Assembly: GCF_012927045.1 (NCBI RefSeq)
Contig: NZ_JABBFW010000034.1
Coordinates: 1 to 58,780, forward strand
Length of the DNA stretch: 58,780 nt
From: Azohydromonas caseinilytica
Lineage (GTDB): Bacteria; Pseudomonadota; Gammaproteobacteria; Burkholderiales; Burkholderiaceae_C
Direction of reading: 5' to 3'
Shown here piece after piece: positions 7,786 through 17,082 of the stretch. Each line of letters starts with the position of its first letter. Positions within the stretch are counted from its first letter, which is position 1. The notes under the pieces are model-generated. The model was not told the DNA's origin. It saw only the letters and a program-made list of their open reading frames with translations, and searched no databases. Both the position numbers and the translations under genes were made by a program.

Positions 7786-9185
7786 ACCCGCCGCCCCAAT
7801 CCTCGTCTCCAACTCCCGTGCTTCCCCTTCTTTGCGCGCGCGACCTCGACGCGCCCCTGGCCTGGCGCGGCGGCGTTCCGGTCAGCGCACGCCAGTTCCT
7901 GCGCGACGTGGCACAGCAGGCCGAGCGGCTGCCTGCGCAAGGCGCGGCGCTGAACCTGTGCGTGGACCGCTACCGCTTCAGCGTCGCTTTCGGCGCCGCG
8001 CTGCTGCGCGGCCATGTCTCGCTGTTCCCGCCCAACGCGATGGCACAGACCATCGACCAGCTGCGCCCGCAGCACCCGCAGCTGTGGGCCCTGGCCGACC
8101 CGAGTGACGTGCCGGAGCTGAGCGGCCTGGACATCCTGCCCGTCACCGACGCGGGGCCGGACACCCGCGCCGAAGCCGTCTTCCTGGCGCCGGAGCTGCC
8201 GGCCGCCTGCCTGCTCACGTCCGGCTCGACCGGCGTTCCGCAACCGCATCTGAAGCACTGGGGCACGCTGGTGCGCAACGCCGTCCAGGAGACCCGACGG
8301 CTCGCGGCGCTGCTGCAGCGCCCGGACCTGGACGGCGTCAACATCGTCGCCACCGTGCCGCCGCAGCACAGCTACGGCTTCGAATCCAGCGTGCTGCTGG
8401 CACTGCAGGGCGGTGCTGCCTTCGACGCCGGCCGGCCCTTCTACCCCGCCGACATCGCCGCCGCACTGCGGCGGCTGCCGCGCCCGCGCGCGCTGGTCAC
8501 CACGCCTTTCCACCTCAAGACGCTGCTGCGCTCGGGTGTGGACCTGCCTGCGGTGGACCTGGTGCTCAGTGCCACCGCGCCGCTGTCGCCGCAGCTTGCC
8601 CAGGAAACCGAGCGCCGCTGCGGCGCCGTGCTGGTGGAGATCTACGGCTGCACCGAGGCCGGCCAGGTCGCCACGCGCTGCACCGCGCGCAGCGACCTCT
8701 GGCACACCTTCGACGGGCTGCGCATCGCCCCGCTGCCGGGCCAGCAAGAGGACGAGGGCGAGCGCTACAGCGTGCAGGGCGGCCATGTCGCCGAGCCCAC
8801 GCTGCTGGCCGACATCCTGGAGCTGCAGGACGCCGAGCACTTCCGGCTGCTGGGCCGCGCCAACGACCTGATCCACGTCGCGGGCAAGCGCAGCTCGCTG
8901 GGGCACCTGAACTTCCACCTCAACAGCATCGAGGGCGTGGAGGACGGCGCCTTCTGGCTGCCCGACGAGGTCGCCGACGGCGTGGCGCGCCCGGTGGCGT
9001 TCGTGGTCGCGCCCACGCTGGGCGCGCGCGACATCGCCGCCGCGCTGCGTGCGCGCATCGAGGCCGTGTTCGTGCCGCGGCGCGTCGTGCACCTGCCCCG
9101 GCTGCCGCGCGAGGCCACCGGCAAGCTCACCGCGCAGTCGCTGCGGCAGCTCGCGCGCGAACACCTGTCGCCTCCCGCCCCATGA
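7782..9185 (+). CDS. AMP-dependent acyl/aryl-ACP ligase of the aryl-polyene cluster
   Basis: A 467-residue ANL-superfamily ligase expected to activate the hydroxybenzoate starter as an adenylate and load it on the ACP. The P-loop is LLTSGSTGVPQPHLKHW, the A5 region is EIYGCTEAGQVATR, the A7/A8 hinge appears as LLGRANDLIHVAGKRSSLG, and the catalytic lysine lies in LPREATGKLT near the C-terminus. It is shorter than free-standing acyl-CoA ligases (about 550), as is usual for the aryl-polyene type. It overlaps the preceding and following genes by 4 nt. The XanB2-like chorismatase at 22024-23031 would make its substrate (inference). Confidence 0.87.
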   Translation: MNPPPQSSSPTPVLPLLCARDLDAPLAWRGGVPVSARQFLRDVAQQAERLPAQGAALNLCVDRYRFSVAFGAALLRGHVSLFPPNAMAQTIDQLRPQHPQLWALADPSDVPELSGLDILPVTDAGPDTRAEAVFLAPELPAACLLTSGSTGVPQPHLKHWGTLVRNAVQETRRLAALLQRPDLDGVNIVATVPPQHSYGFESSVLLALQGGAAFDAGRPFYPADIAAALRRLPRPRALVTTPFHLKTLLRSGVDLPAVDLVLSATAPLSPQLAQETERRCGAVLVEIYGCTEAGQVATRCTARSDLWHTFDGLRIAPLPGQQEDEGERYSVQGGHVAEPTLLADILELQDAEHFRLLGRANDLIHVAGKRSSLGHLNFHLNSIEGVEDGAFWLPDEVADGVARPVAFVVAPTLGARDIAAALRARIEAVFVPRRVVHLPRLPREATGKLTAQSLRQLAREHLSPPAP

Positions 9186-9493
9186 CGACGTCCCGCAGCG
9201 TGGTGCGCCGCATCGCGGTGGACCACCCGAGCTTTGCCGGCCATTTCCCGGGCCAGCCCCTGCTGCCCGGCGTGCTGCTGCTGGCCGAGGTGATGGAAGC
9301 CCTTCACGGCGCCGACCTGCCGGCTCCGCCCGGCCAGGCGTACGAGATGCGCAACGTGAAATTCCTCTGCCCGGTGCGCCCTGGCGACGAGATCCGGATC
9401 GAGCTGCAGTGCGAGACCGAGCGCGCCCGCTTCACGGTGCAGTGCCGCGACCAGGTCGCCGCCAGCGGCCAGATCGCCTGGAGCGCGCCATGA
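9182..9493 (+). CDS. hot-dog 3-hydroxyacyl-ACP dehydratase (ApeI-like)
   Basis: A 103-residue single hot-dog domain protein with the FabA/FabZ-like signature HPSFAGHFPGQPLLPGVLLL near the N-terminus (residues about 15-34) and a beta strand MRNVKFLCPVRPGDEI. It is one of two small dehydratases of the cluster that would remove water from 3-hydroxyacyl-ACP to create the conjugated double bonds. It is short compared with FabZ (about 150). The start is fixed by the ATGA overlap with the ligase, and it overlaps the acyltransferase in the same way. Confidence 0.85.
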   Translation: MTTSRSVVRRIAVDHPSFAGHFPGQPLLPGVLLLAEVMEALHGADLPAPPGQAYEMRNVKFLCPVRPGDEIRIELQCETERARFTVQCRDQVAASGQIAWSAP

Positions 9494-10422
9494 GCGGTGA
9501 CGCACCGGTGGCCGCGCCCGCTACCTGGGCCCGCGCGCCCGAGCGCAGCAACATGCTGACGCTGCGGCTCATGTGCTGGATCGCCATGCGCTGCGGCCGC
9601 CGCGTGGCGCGCGCCGTGCTGCACCTCATCGCGCTGTACTTCCTGCTCTTCGCGCCCACGGCACGCCGGCATTCGCAGCGCTACCTGGGCCGTGCGCTGG
9701 GCCGCCCGGCACGCTGGAGCGACGCCTACCGCCACGTGCACAGCTTCGCCGCCACCATCCTGGACCGCGTCTACCTGCTGCGCGGGCGGCTCGACCTGTT
9801 CGACCTGCGGCTGCAGGGCGCCGGGGCGATCGACCAGGCCATGGCCGAGGGCGGTGGCGCCTTCCTGCTGGGCGCGCACCTGGGCAGCTTCGAGGTGTTG
9901 CGCACCGCTGGCAGCGCGCAGGGCGGCCTGCGGGTGGCGATGGTCATGTACCCGGACAACGCCCGCAAGATCAACGCCGCGCTCAATGCCGTCGCTCCCG
10001 ACGCCAAGCCCGAGATCATCGCGCTGGGCCGCATGGACTCGATGCTGGCCGTGCGCGACTGGCTCGATGGCGGCGGCCTGGCCGGCATGCTGGGCGACCG
10101 CGTGCTGCACGATGCCTCGCAGCAGGGCAAGGAGCTGCGCGTGTCCTTCCTGGGCCGCGAGGCGGTGTTCAGCGACGGCCCGTTCCGGCTGGCCGCGCTG
10201 CTGCGCCGGCGCGTCATCTTCATGGCCGGGCTGTACCTGGGCGGCAACCGCTACGAGGTGCGCTTCGAGCCGCTGGCCGACTTCACCCAGCGCTGCGACA
10301 GCGCCGAGCGCGAGCGCCGCATCCGCAGCGCCGTGTGCAGCTACGTCGCGCGGCTGGAATCGCTGTGCCGCGAGCACCCCTACAACTGGTTCAACTTCCA
10401 TGACTTCTGGCATGAGGACTAG
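9490..10422 (+). CDS. LpxL/HtrB-type acyltransferase
   Basis: A 310-residue membrane-associated acyltransferase resembling lipid A late acyltransferases (LPLAT superfamily). The N-terminal hydrophobic stretch LHLIALYFLLFAPTARRHSQRYL is followed by GGGAFLLGAHLGSFEVLRTA, which replaces the usual HxxxxD box (H-L-G-S-F-E here), then GLAGMLGDRV and the C-terminal HPYNWFNFHDFWHED typical of these proteins. In aryl-polyene clusters such enzymes are thought to transfer the polyene or a fatty acid to a lipid anchor. It overlaps genes on both sides. Confidence 0.85.
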   Translation: MSGDAPVAAPATWARAPERSNMLTLRLMCWIAMRCGRRVARAVLHLIALYFLLFAPTARRHSQRYLGRALGRPARWSDAYRHVHSFAATILDRVYLLRGRLDLFDLRLQGAGAIDQAMAEGGGAFLLGAHLGSFEVLRTAGSAQGGLRVAMVMYPDNARKINAALNAVAPDAKPEIIALGRMDSMLAVRDWLDGGGLAGMLGDRVLHDASQQGKELRVSFLGREAVFSDGPFRLAALLRRRVIFMAGLYLGGNRYEVRFEPLADFTQRCDSAERERRIRSAVCSYVARLESLCREHPYNWFNFHDFWHED

Positions 10423-11005
10423 GCGCGGCCTGCTCGCGCTGCTGCTGGCCGGCTGCAGCCTGCCCGCGTTGGCGCTGGAGCTGAACGAGCTGATGACGCT
10501 GCTCGGCCGCCACACCAGCGGGCAGGCCCGCTTCTCGGAGCAGCGCTTCGTCAAGGGCTTCGACGAGCCGCTGCTGGCCAGCGGCACGCTGAGCTTCACG
10601 GCCACGCCGCCGCGCTTCGAGCGCCGCACGCTGGAGCCGCGTGCGGAATCCATGGTGGTCGAGGGCAACACCGTCACGCTCAGCCGCGGCGGGCGCACGC
10701 GCACGCTGGCCCTGGATGCCGCTCCCGAGGCGCTGGTGGCGGTGGAGGCCATGCGCGGCACGCTCACCGGCAACGTCCAGGCGCTGCAGCGCCATTTCCG
10801 CACCAGCCTGCAGGGCAGCCTGGAGCGCTGGACGCTGGATCTCACGCCGCTGTCGGCGAACGCCGCCGGGCAGCTGCGTTTCGTGCGCATCGTCGGCCTG
10901 CGTGACGAGGTGCGCAGCATCGAGACGCAATTGCTCGATGGCGACCGCACGGTGATCACGATCGAGCCGGTGCGCGGCACCGGGGCCGCCGCGCCGGCCC
11001 GGTGA
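10412..11005 (+). CDS. LolA-like outer-membrane lipoprotein carrier protein
   Basis: A 197-residue exported protein. MRTRRGLLALLLAGCSLPALA is a signal peptide, and RFSEQRFVKGFDEPLLASGTLSF followed by ATPPRFERRTLEPRAESMVVEG matches the LolA-like fold that binds acyl chains in the periplasm. The ATG at 10412 is chosen because it gives a clean signal peptide; an ATG at 10400 is also possible. It overlaps the acyltransferase stop, and its stop overlaps the GTG start of the MMPL exporter. The role inferred from the family and context is ferrying the polyene lipid across the periplasm together with the exporter. Confidence 0.85.
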   Translation: MRTRRGLLALLLAGCSLPALALELNELMTLLGRHTSGQARFSEQRFVKGFDEPLLASGTLSFTATPPRFERRTLEPRAESMVVEGNTVTLSRGGRTRTLALDAAPEALVAVEAMRGTLTGNVQALQRHFRTSLQGSLERWTLDLTPLSANAAGQLRFVRIVGLRDEVRSIETQLLDGDRTVITIEPVRGTGAAAPAR

Positions 11006-13374
11006 GCTCCGCCCGCCCCGCCGTCGCGCCGCCGCGCCGCGGCCGCACGGTCCTGCTGCTGTGGCTGCTGCTGATGGCGCTGTGCGTGCTGCTGATCGCG
11101 CGCGCGCGCTTCACGGCCGACCTCTCGGCCTTCCTGCCGGTGAGCCCCAGCGCGCAGCAACGCGTGCTCATCGACCAGCTGCGCAGCGGTGTGGCCTCGC
11201 GCACGCTGCTGGTGGGCATCATCGGCGGCAGCGCCGCCGAGCGCGCCCAGGCCTCGCGCGCGCTGGCGGCCAGCCTGCGCGCCGATGCCCGCTTCGACCA
11301 GGTACACAACGGCGAGCGCGGCGACTGGGCCGCGGCGGGCGAGCTGCTGCTGCGCCACCGCTACCAGCTCAGCCCGGCCGTGGGCGTCCAACGCTTCACG
11401 GTGGAGGGGCTGCGCGACGCCATCGACGAGACGCTCTCCCTGCTGGGCACGCCGGCCGGCGCTGCCGTGAAGCCGCTGCTGGAGCGCGACCCGACCGGCG
11501 AGGTGCAGCGCATCGCCGAGGCCCTGATCCCGGCGCAGGCGCCGCGCCTGGAGGACGGCGTGTGGGTATCGCGCACTGAGCCCCGCGCCCTGCTGCTGCT
11601 GACCTTGCAGGCCGCGGGCGACGACCTCGACGCGCAGGCTGCCGCCATCGACGCCGTGCGCGCGGCCTTCGCTCCGCAGGCCGCGCGCGGGCTGGCGCTG
11701 CAGCTCAGCGGCGCGCCGCTGTTCGCGGTGGACAGCCGCGCACGCATCCAGCACGAGGTGGTCGTCATCGCCGTCACCGGGCTGGTGGTCATCGGCGGCC
11801 TGCTGCTGGCGGCCTTCGCTTCGCTGCGCGCGCTGGCCGTGGCGCTGCTGCCGGTGGCCAGCGGCGTGGCCGCGGGCATCGCGGCGGTGGCGCTGGGCTT
11901 TGGCACCGTGCACGGCATCACCCTGGGCTTCGGCAGCACGCTCATCGGCGAGGCGGTGGACTACGCCCTGTACTACCTGATCCAGGCCCGCGACGGTGGC
12001 TGGCGCCGCTGGCGCGACCACGCCTGGCCGACGGTGCGCCTGGGCCTGCTCACCTCGGTGTGCGGCTTCGCGGCGCTGGTGTTCTCAGGCTTTCCCGGGC
12101 TGGCGCAGCTGGGCGTGTTCTCCGTGGCGGGCCTGGCGGCGGCGGCACTGACCACGCGCTGGGTGCTTCCGGTGCTGGTGCCGGCCGGGGCGACGGGCGC
12201 GGGCCGGCTGCAGCCGCTGGGCCGCTGGACCCTGCGTGCCGTGCACCTGTTGGGCCGCGCCCGGCGCCCGGCCTGGCTGCTGGGCGGCGTGGCCGCGCTG
12301 CTGCTGGCATGGCCGGGCCAGCCGCCCTGGCGCGGCGACCTGGCCTCGCTCAGCCCGGTGCCCGCCGCCGCGCAACGACTGGACGCCTCGCTGCGCGCGG
12401 ACCTCGGCGCCAGCGACGCCCGCACCCTGGTCGTGGCCAGCGGCGCCGACCTGCAGGCCGCGCTGCGCGGCGCCGAGGCCGCCGCGGCGCGGCTGGATAC
12501 GCTGGTCGAACAGGGCGTCATCGGCGGCTACGAGGCGCCCACCCGCGTCCTGCCCAGCCTGGCCACCCAACAGCAGCGCCAAGCCGCGCTGCCCGAGGCC
12601 CAGGCGCTGCGGGAGAGCCTGGCCCAGGCCGTGCGCGGCACGCCGCTGGCGCAGCGCTCGCTGGAACCTTTCCTGGCGGAAGTCCAGGCCGCGCGCGCGC
12701 TGCCGCCGCTGACGCCGGAGGCGCTGGCCGGCACGCCGCTGAAGGCGGTGGTGGATGCGCTGGTGATCCGACGCTCCGACGGCGGCTGGACTGCGCTGCT
12801 GCCGCTGCAGCCGCCCGCCCGGGCCGATGCCGGCATCGACGCACCGCGCGTGCAGGCCGCGCTGCAGGGGCTGCCGGGCGAGGTGGCGGTGCTGGACATC
12901 AAGCAGGAGCTCGACGGCCTGTACGCACGCTACCTGCACGAGGCACTGATCCAGGCGCTGCTGGGCGTGGTTGCGGTGGTGGCGCTGCTGGGGTGGCAGC
13001 TGCGCTCGCTGCGCCGGCTGTGGACGGCCTGCCTGCCGCTGGCGCTGTCGGTGCTGATCACGCTGGGCGGCTTCGTCGCGCTCGGGGTGCCGCTGGGCAT
13101 CCTGCATCTCGTGGGGCTTTTGCTGGTGGTGGCAGTGGGCTCCAACTACGCCCTGTTCTTCGTGCAGTGGCCGATGGCGGCGACCGGCGCGGCGCCCGAC
13201 GAGCGCCAGGCCGACACGCTGGCCTCGCTGCTGCTGGCCAACGTGACCGCGGTGTGCGGCTTCGGGCTGATCGCGCTGTCGCAGATCCCCGCGCTGTCGG
13301 CCATCGGCCGCGTCGTGGCGCCGGGCGTGCTGCTCGCGCTGCTGCTGTGCTCGGCCTTTGCGCCACGGCGCTGA
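11002..13374 (+). CDS. MMPL/RND-family exporter of the aryl-polyene cluster
   Basis: A 790-residue inner-membrane transporter of the MMPL type. It has one N-terminal transmembrane helix (VLLLWLLLMALCVLLIARARF), a large periplasmic loop, then a five-helix bundle (from VVVIAVTGLVVIGGLLLAAFASL to LPVLVPAG), and repeats this plan in the second half (helix near LLGGVAALLLAWPGQPPWRGDL, loop, bundle from ALLGVVAVVALLGWQL to VLLALLLCSAFAP). The bundle segments GSTLIGEAVDYALYYLIQAR and VGSNYALFFVQW carry the conserved acidic or small residues of this family. The GTG start overlaps the LolA-like gene. It probably extracts the finished polyene lipid from the inner membrane. Confidence 0.88.
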   Translation: MSSARPAVAPPRRGRTVLLLWLLLMALCVLLIARARFTADLSAFLPVSPSAQQRVLIDQLRSGVASRTLLVGIIGGSAAERAQASRALAASLRADARFDQVHNGERGDWAAAGELLLRHRYQLSPAVGVQRFTVEGLRDAIDETLSLLGTPAGAAVKPLLERDPTGEVQRIAEALIPAQAPRLEDGVWVSRTEPRALLLLTLQAAGDDLDAQAAAIDAVRAAFAPQAARGLALQLSGAPLFAVDSRARIQHEVVVIAVTGLVVIGGLLLAAFASLRALAVALLPVASGVAAGIAAVALGFGTVHGITLGFGSTLIGEAVDYALYYLIQARDGGWRRWRDHAWPTVRLGLLTSVCGFAALVFSGFPGLAQLGVFSVAGLAAAALTTRWVLPVLVPAGATGAGRLQPLGRWTLRAVHLLGRARRPAWLLGGVAALLLAWPGQPPWRGDLASLSPVPAAAQRLDASLRADLGASDARTLVVASGADLQAALRGAEAAAARLDTLVEQGVIGGYEAPTRVLPSLATQQQRQAALPEAQALRESLAQAVRGTPLAQRSLEPFLAEVQAARALPPLTPEALAGTPLKAVVDALVIRRSDGGWTALLPLQPPARADAGIDAPRVQAALQGLPGEVAVLDIKQELDGLYARYLHEALIQALLGVVAVVALLGWQLRSLRRLWTACLPLALSVLITLGGFVALGVPLGILHLVGLLLVVAVGSNYALFFVQWPMAATGAAPDERQADTLASLLLANVTAVCGFGLIALSQIPALSAIGRVVAPGVLLALLLCSAFAPRR

Positions 13375-13456
13375 GGCGCATGGGGAAGCCTATGGGAAAA
13401 TCCCGCGCCCCGTGGCCGCCGCAGCCGGCGCGCCCGCTCTCGTTGTCCTCCCCCGC

Positions 13457-14335
13457 ATGACCTTCTCATCCACCACGCCCTGGTCGATGCCGCCGTTGCT
13501 GCGCGCCACCTTCGGCCTGCATGCGGCCGCCGCGGGCGCGCTGCTGCTGCGCCCCGAGTGGGCGGGCTGGGCCATCGGCACGCTGGTGCTCAACCACGCC
13601 GCGCTCACGGCTGCCGGGCTGTGGCCGCGCAGCCGCTGGCTGGGGCCGAACCTGGTGCGGCTGCCGCCGGCCAGTGCCGCGCGCGGCGAAGTGGCGCTGA
13701 CCATCGACGACGGCCCCGACCCGGTCGTCACCCCGGCCGTGCTGGACCTGCTGGAGCGCCATGGCGCGCGCGCCACCTTCTTCTGCATCGCGCAGCATGC
13801 GCGTCGGCACCCGGCGCTGGTGCGCGAGATCGTGGCGCGCGGCCACAGCGTGCAGAACCACAGCGACGTGCACCGCCACAACTTCTCGCTGCTGGGCCCG
13901 CGCGGTTTCCTGCGCGAGATCGAGCGCGCGCAGCAGACGCTGACCGAGCTCAGCGGCGAACGCCCCACCTGCTTCCGCGCCCCCGCCGGGCTGCGCAACC
14001 CCTTCCTGGACCCGGTGCTGCACCGGCTGGGGCTGCGTCTGGCGAGCTGGACACGGCGCGGCTTCGACACCCGCGAGCGCGATCCCGCGCGCGTGCTGCA
14101 GCGCCTCGTGCGCGGCCTCGCGGCTGGCGACATCCTGCTGCTGCATGACGGCAACGCCGCGCGCACCGCGCAGGGCCGTCCGGTGGTGCTGGAGGTGCTG
14201 CCGCCACTGCTGGAGCGCTGCCGCCAGGCCGGGCTGCGCTGCGTGACGCTGCCGCAGGCCCTGCGTGCCGGTCTGCCCGCGCCCCCTTCCGCCAACGCCC
14301 CCCTGCTACACGCCGACGCGTCCCGCCCTTCCTGA
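13457..14335 (+). CDS. polysaccharide deacetylase (NodB-domain) family protein
   Basis: A 292-residue CE4-type deacetylase. An N-terminal hydrophobic region (HAAAAGALLL, AIGTLVLNHAALTAAGLW) probably anchors it in the membrane, and the NodB domain follows: TIDDGPDP (Asp84/Asp85), the metal-binding H-x-x-x-H as NHSDVH (His135, His139), FRAPAGLRNP, and ILLLHDGNAARTAQGR. A deacetylase inside this operon suggests that the polyene conjugate includes an N-acetylated sugar, consistent with the glycosyltransferase gene at 19653-20456 (inference). It is separated from the exporter gene by 82 bp that include a short AT-rich pocket (TATGGGAAAAT at about 13391), so a secondary promoter is possible. Confidence 0.87.
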   Translation: MTFSSTTPWSMPPLLRATFGLHAAAAGALLLRPEWAGWAIGTLVLNHAALTAAGLWPRSRWLGPNLVRLPPASAARGEVALTIDDGPDPVVTPAVLDLLERHGARATFFCIAQHARRHPALVREIVARGHSVQNHSDVHRHNFSLLGPRGFLREIERAQQTLTELSGERPTCFRAPAGLRNPFLDPVLHRLGLRLASWTRRGFDTRERDPARVLQRLVRGLAAGDILLLHDGNAARTAQGRPVVLEVLPPLLERCRQAGLRCVTLPQALRAGLPAPPSANAPLLHADASRPS

Positions 14336-14348
14336 TTTCCGCTGGCTC

Positions 14349-15101
14349 ATGACCACATCCCTTCTCTCCTCCGCGCCGCTGGACGGCGACGCGGCCTGGC
14401 AGGCACTGCACCGCGCCGCCTGTGCGCCCTACCGCTCGGCGGGTCGCTTCGCCTGGCATTTCGCGCGCGGCAAGCTGGGCCGGGACCCGGTGTTCCGCGG
14501 CCTGCTCGAGCGTGGCGACCTGCCGCCGCGCGCGCGCGTGCTGGACATCGGCTGCGGGCAGGGCCTGCTGGCCAGCCTGCTGGCGGCCATCGACGCCGCG
14601 CATGCCCGCGGCGCCTGGCCCGCGTCCTGGCCGGCCGCGCCGGCGGGCGCCCGCTACACCGGCATCGAGCTGATGCCGCGCGACGTGGCGCGCGCCCAGG
14701 CCGCGCTGGGGCAGCTGCCCACGGCGCCGCGCTTCGTCTGCGGCGACATGTGCCGCGCCGAGCTGCCCGCCAGCGACGTGGCCGTGATCCTGGACGTGCT
14801 GCACTACGTGGACCATGCCGCGCAGCAGGCCGTGCTGGAGCGCGTGCGCGACGCGCTGCGCCCGCACGGGCGGCTGCTGCTGCGCGTGGGCGACGCGTCC
14901 AGCCGGCGCGGCTTTGCCGTCAGCCAGTGGGTGGACCGCGTCGTCACCATGGTGCGCGGACACCGCATGCCGCCCACCTGGGGCCGCCCGCTGTCCGAAT
15001 GGATCGCGCTGCTGCAGCGCCTGGGCTTCAACGTGCAGCCGGTGCCGATGAGCCGGGGCACCCCCTTCGCCAACGTGCTGCTGGCCGGAGACCTGCGATG
15101 A
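14349..15101 (+). CDS. class I SAM methyltransferase of the aryl-polyene operon
   Basis: A 250-residue methyltransferase. Motif I is VLDIGCGQGLLASLL, motif post-I is YTGIELMPRDVARAQA, and the motif II region is AVILDVLHYVDHAAQQ followed by LRPHGRLLLRVGDASS. It is unrelated beyond fold to the two UbiE-like copies at 4939-6583. Homologues are standard in aryl-polyene clusters and may O-methylate the aryl ring or tailor the lipid. Its start at 14349 follows the deacetylase stop by 13 nt, and its stop overlaps the ketosynthase start (ATGA). Confidence 0.85.
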   Translation: MTTSLLSSAPLDGDAAWQALHRAACAPYRSAGRFAWHFARGKLGRDPVFRGLLERGDLPPRARVLDIGCGQGLLASLLAAIDAAHARGAWPASWPAAPAGARYTGIELMPRDVARAQAALGQLPTAPRFVCGDMCRAELPASDVAVILDVLHYVDHAAQQAVLERVRDALRPHGRLLLRVGDASSRRGFAVSQWVDRVVTMVRGHRMPPTWGRPLSEWIALLQRLGFNVQPVPMSRGTPFANVLLAGDLR

Positions 15102-16282
15102 ATCCGCTGCCGATCAGCGACTACACCGCCGCCAGCGCCCTGGGCGTGGGCCGCGACGCAACGCTGTCCACGCTGCGAGCCGGCCGTGGCGGCCTGACGC
15201 CGCGGCGCTTCGAGACCGTCGAGCTGGAAACCTGGATCGGCCAGGTCGAGGGCCTGGACGACAGGCCGCTGCCGGCGGAGCTGGCCGAGTGGGACTGCCG
15301 CAACAACCGCCTGGCGTGGCTGGGGCTGCACGCCGATGGCTTCGACCACAGCGTGGCGCGGGCCGTGCAGCGCTGGGGCGCGCGCCGCGTGGGCCTGTTC
15401 CTGGGCACCAGCACCTCGGCCATCCTGGAGACCGAGATCGCCTACCGCCACCGCGACCCGGACACCGGCGCGCTGCCCCCGGGCTTCCGCTACGCGCAGG
15501 CCCACAGCACCGCCTCAGTGGCGGGCTTCGCGCGCCGGGTGCTGGGGTTGGAGGGACCCGGCTTCGTGGTCTCCACCGCCTGCTCCTCCAGCGCCAAGGT
15601 GTTCGCCACCGCGCAGCGCATGATCGCGCTGGGGCTGATCGACGCGGCCGTGGTCGGCGGCGTGGACAGCCTGTGCCTCACCACCCTCCACGGCTTCAAC
15701 TCGCTGGAGCTGCTGTCGCGCGAGGCCTGCCGGCCCTGGGACGCCGGGCGGCACGGCCTGTCGATCGGCGAGGCCGCCGCCTTCGCGCTGCTGGAGCGCG
15801 AGTCCGCCGCCCCCGCGGCCTGGCTGCTGGGCACGGGCGAGAGCAGCGACGGCCACCACATGAGCAGCCCGCACCCCGAAGGGCTGGGCGCCATCGCCGC
15901 GATGCGCGCCGCGCTGGCCCAGGCCGGGCTGCAGCCTGAAGGCGTGGACTACGTCAACCTCCATGGCACGGCCACGCCCAACAACGACGCCGCCGAGGAC
16001 GCCGCGGTGCGCACGGTGTTCGGCACCGGGCTGCCCTGCAGCTCCACCAAGGGCGCCACCGGCCACACCCTGGGCGCGGCCGGCGGCCTGGAGGCGGTGA
16101 TCTGCATGCTCGCGCTGCGGCACGGCTTCATGCCCGGCGGCCTGAACCGGCACACACCCGACCCGGCCCTGCAGTGCCACTACCTGGGCGCGAACCGCGA
16201 GGCGGCGCTGTCGGTGGTGGCCAGCAATTCCTTCGGATTCGGCGGCTCCAACGCCTGCCTCCTGCTGGGAGCGGCGCGATGA
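15098..16282 (+). CDS. beta-ketoacyl-ACP synthase (FabF/KAS II-like) of the aryl-polyene cluster
   Basis: A 394-residue ketosynthase with an intact catalytic triad: Cys162 in VVSTACSSSAK, His289 in YVNLHGTATPNND, and His323 in KGATGHTLGAAGG, plus the C-terminal SNSFGFGGSNACLLLG. It catalyses the decarboxylative condensations that extend the polyene. It is the only complete ketosynthase visible; the next gene encodes an incomplete partner. Both ends overlap their neighbours by 4 nt. Confidence 0.92.
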   Translation: MNPLPISDYTAASALGVGRDATLSTLRAGRGGLTPRRFETVELETWIGQVEGLDDRPLPAELAEWDCRNNRLAWLGLHADGFDHSVARAVQRWGARRVGLFLGTSTSAILETEIAYRHRDPDTGALPPGFRYAQAHSTASVAGFARRVLGLEGPGFVVSTACSSSAKVFATAQRMIALGLIDAAVVGGVDSLCLTTLHGFNSLELLSREACRPWDAGRHGLSIGEAAAFALLERESAAPAAWLLGTGESSDGHHMSSPHPEGLGAIAAMRAALAQAGLQPEGVDYVNLHGTATPNNDAAEDAAVRTVFGTGLPCSSTKGATGHTLGAAGGLEAVICMLALRHGFMPGGLNRHTPDPALQCHYLGANREAALSVVASNSFGFGGSNACLLLGAAR

Positions 16283-17082
16283 GCGGCGGTGTCCTGAGTT
16301 GCTGGGTGCGCGGCGTGGGCCTGCTCGGCCCCGGACTGCCCGACTGGGCCACGGGCCGCGAGCTGCTGGCCGACCCGGCGCGCTGGGTGTCGGCACCCAC
16401 GATGGTGCCCGCGCCATCGCGGTTGCCGCCGGCCGAGCGCCGGCGCGCGGGGACCATCGTCAAGGTGGGCATCGCCGTGGCCGACCAGGCCTGCGCGCAG
16501 GCCGGGCTTGACCCGCAGGACGTGGCCACGGTGTTCAGTGCCTCCACTGGCGACGGCCCCAACTGCCACGCGCTGTGCGAGACGCTGGCGACGCCGCAGC
16601 GCGCGGTGTCGCCCACGCGCTTCACGAACTCGGTGCACAACGCGCCCGCGGGCTACTGGCACATCGCCACCGCCTCGCGCGCACCCTCCACCAGCCTGTG
16701 CGCGCACGACGCCAGCTTCGGCGCCGGGCTGCTGGAGGCTGCCAGCCAGTGCCTGGCCGACCAGCGGCCGGTGCTGCTGGTGGCCAGCGACGCGCCCTAC
16801 CCGCAACCGCTGCAGGCCGTGCGCCCGCTGGCGGACGCCATGGGCGTGGCGCTGCTGCTGGACACGGTGCCCGGCGACGCGCCACTGCTGCGCCTGCACA
16901 TCGGTCTCGGCGACGCGGCGCCCGAGAGCTGTGCCCATGCCGGGCTGGAGTCGCTGCGCCTGGGCATTCCGGCCGCGCGCGCGCTGCCGCTGCTGCAGCG
17001 CATGGCACGGGGCGCGGTGCGGCCCTGCGTGCTGGAGTACCTGGACGGCCTGTCGCTGACGGTCGGCGTGGAGCCGGCGTGA
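16279..17082 (+). CDS. KS-like protein / chain-length-factor-type partner
   Basis: A 267-residue protein matching only the N-terminal half of a ketosynthase (ketoacyl-synt_2 type). Typical segments are RRAGTIVKVGIAVADQACAQAG, FSASTGDGPNCHALCE, FTNSVHNAPAGYWHIATASR and STSLCAHDASFGAGLLEAA. The ACSSS nucleophile motif and both histidine motifs (HGTxT, GHT) are missing, so it should not condense on its own. Such proteins act as heterodimer partners of the cluster's KS, like the chain-length factor of type II PKS. It sits directly after the KS with a 4-nt overlap. Confidence 0.83.
   Translation: MSGGVLSCWVRGVGLLGPGLPDWATGRELLADPARWVSAPTMVPAPSRLPPAERRRAGTIVKVGIAVADQACAQAGLDPQDVATVFSASTGDGPNCHALCETLATPQRAVSPTRFTNSVHNAPAGYWHIATASRAPSTSLCAHDASFGAGLLEAASQCLADQRPVLLVASDAPYPQPLQAVRPLADAMGVALLLDTVPGDAPLLRLHIGLGDAAPESCAHAGLESLRLGIPAARALPLLQRMARGAVRPCVLEYLDGLSLTVGVEPA

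Noticed and set aside
9304-12021. 905-codon minus-strand frame across the acyltransferase, LolA-like and exporter genes
   Set aside because: Runs opposite three overlapping real genes with clear motifs; no domain recognised.
16279-17082. Functional ketosynthase call
   Set aside because: Only the N-terminal KS half is present, with neither catalytic histidine motif.
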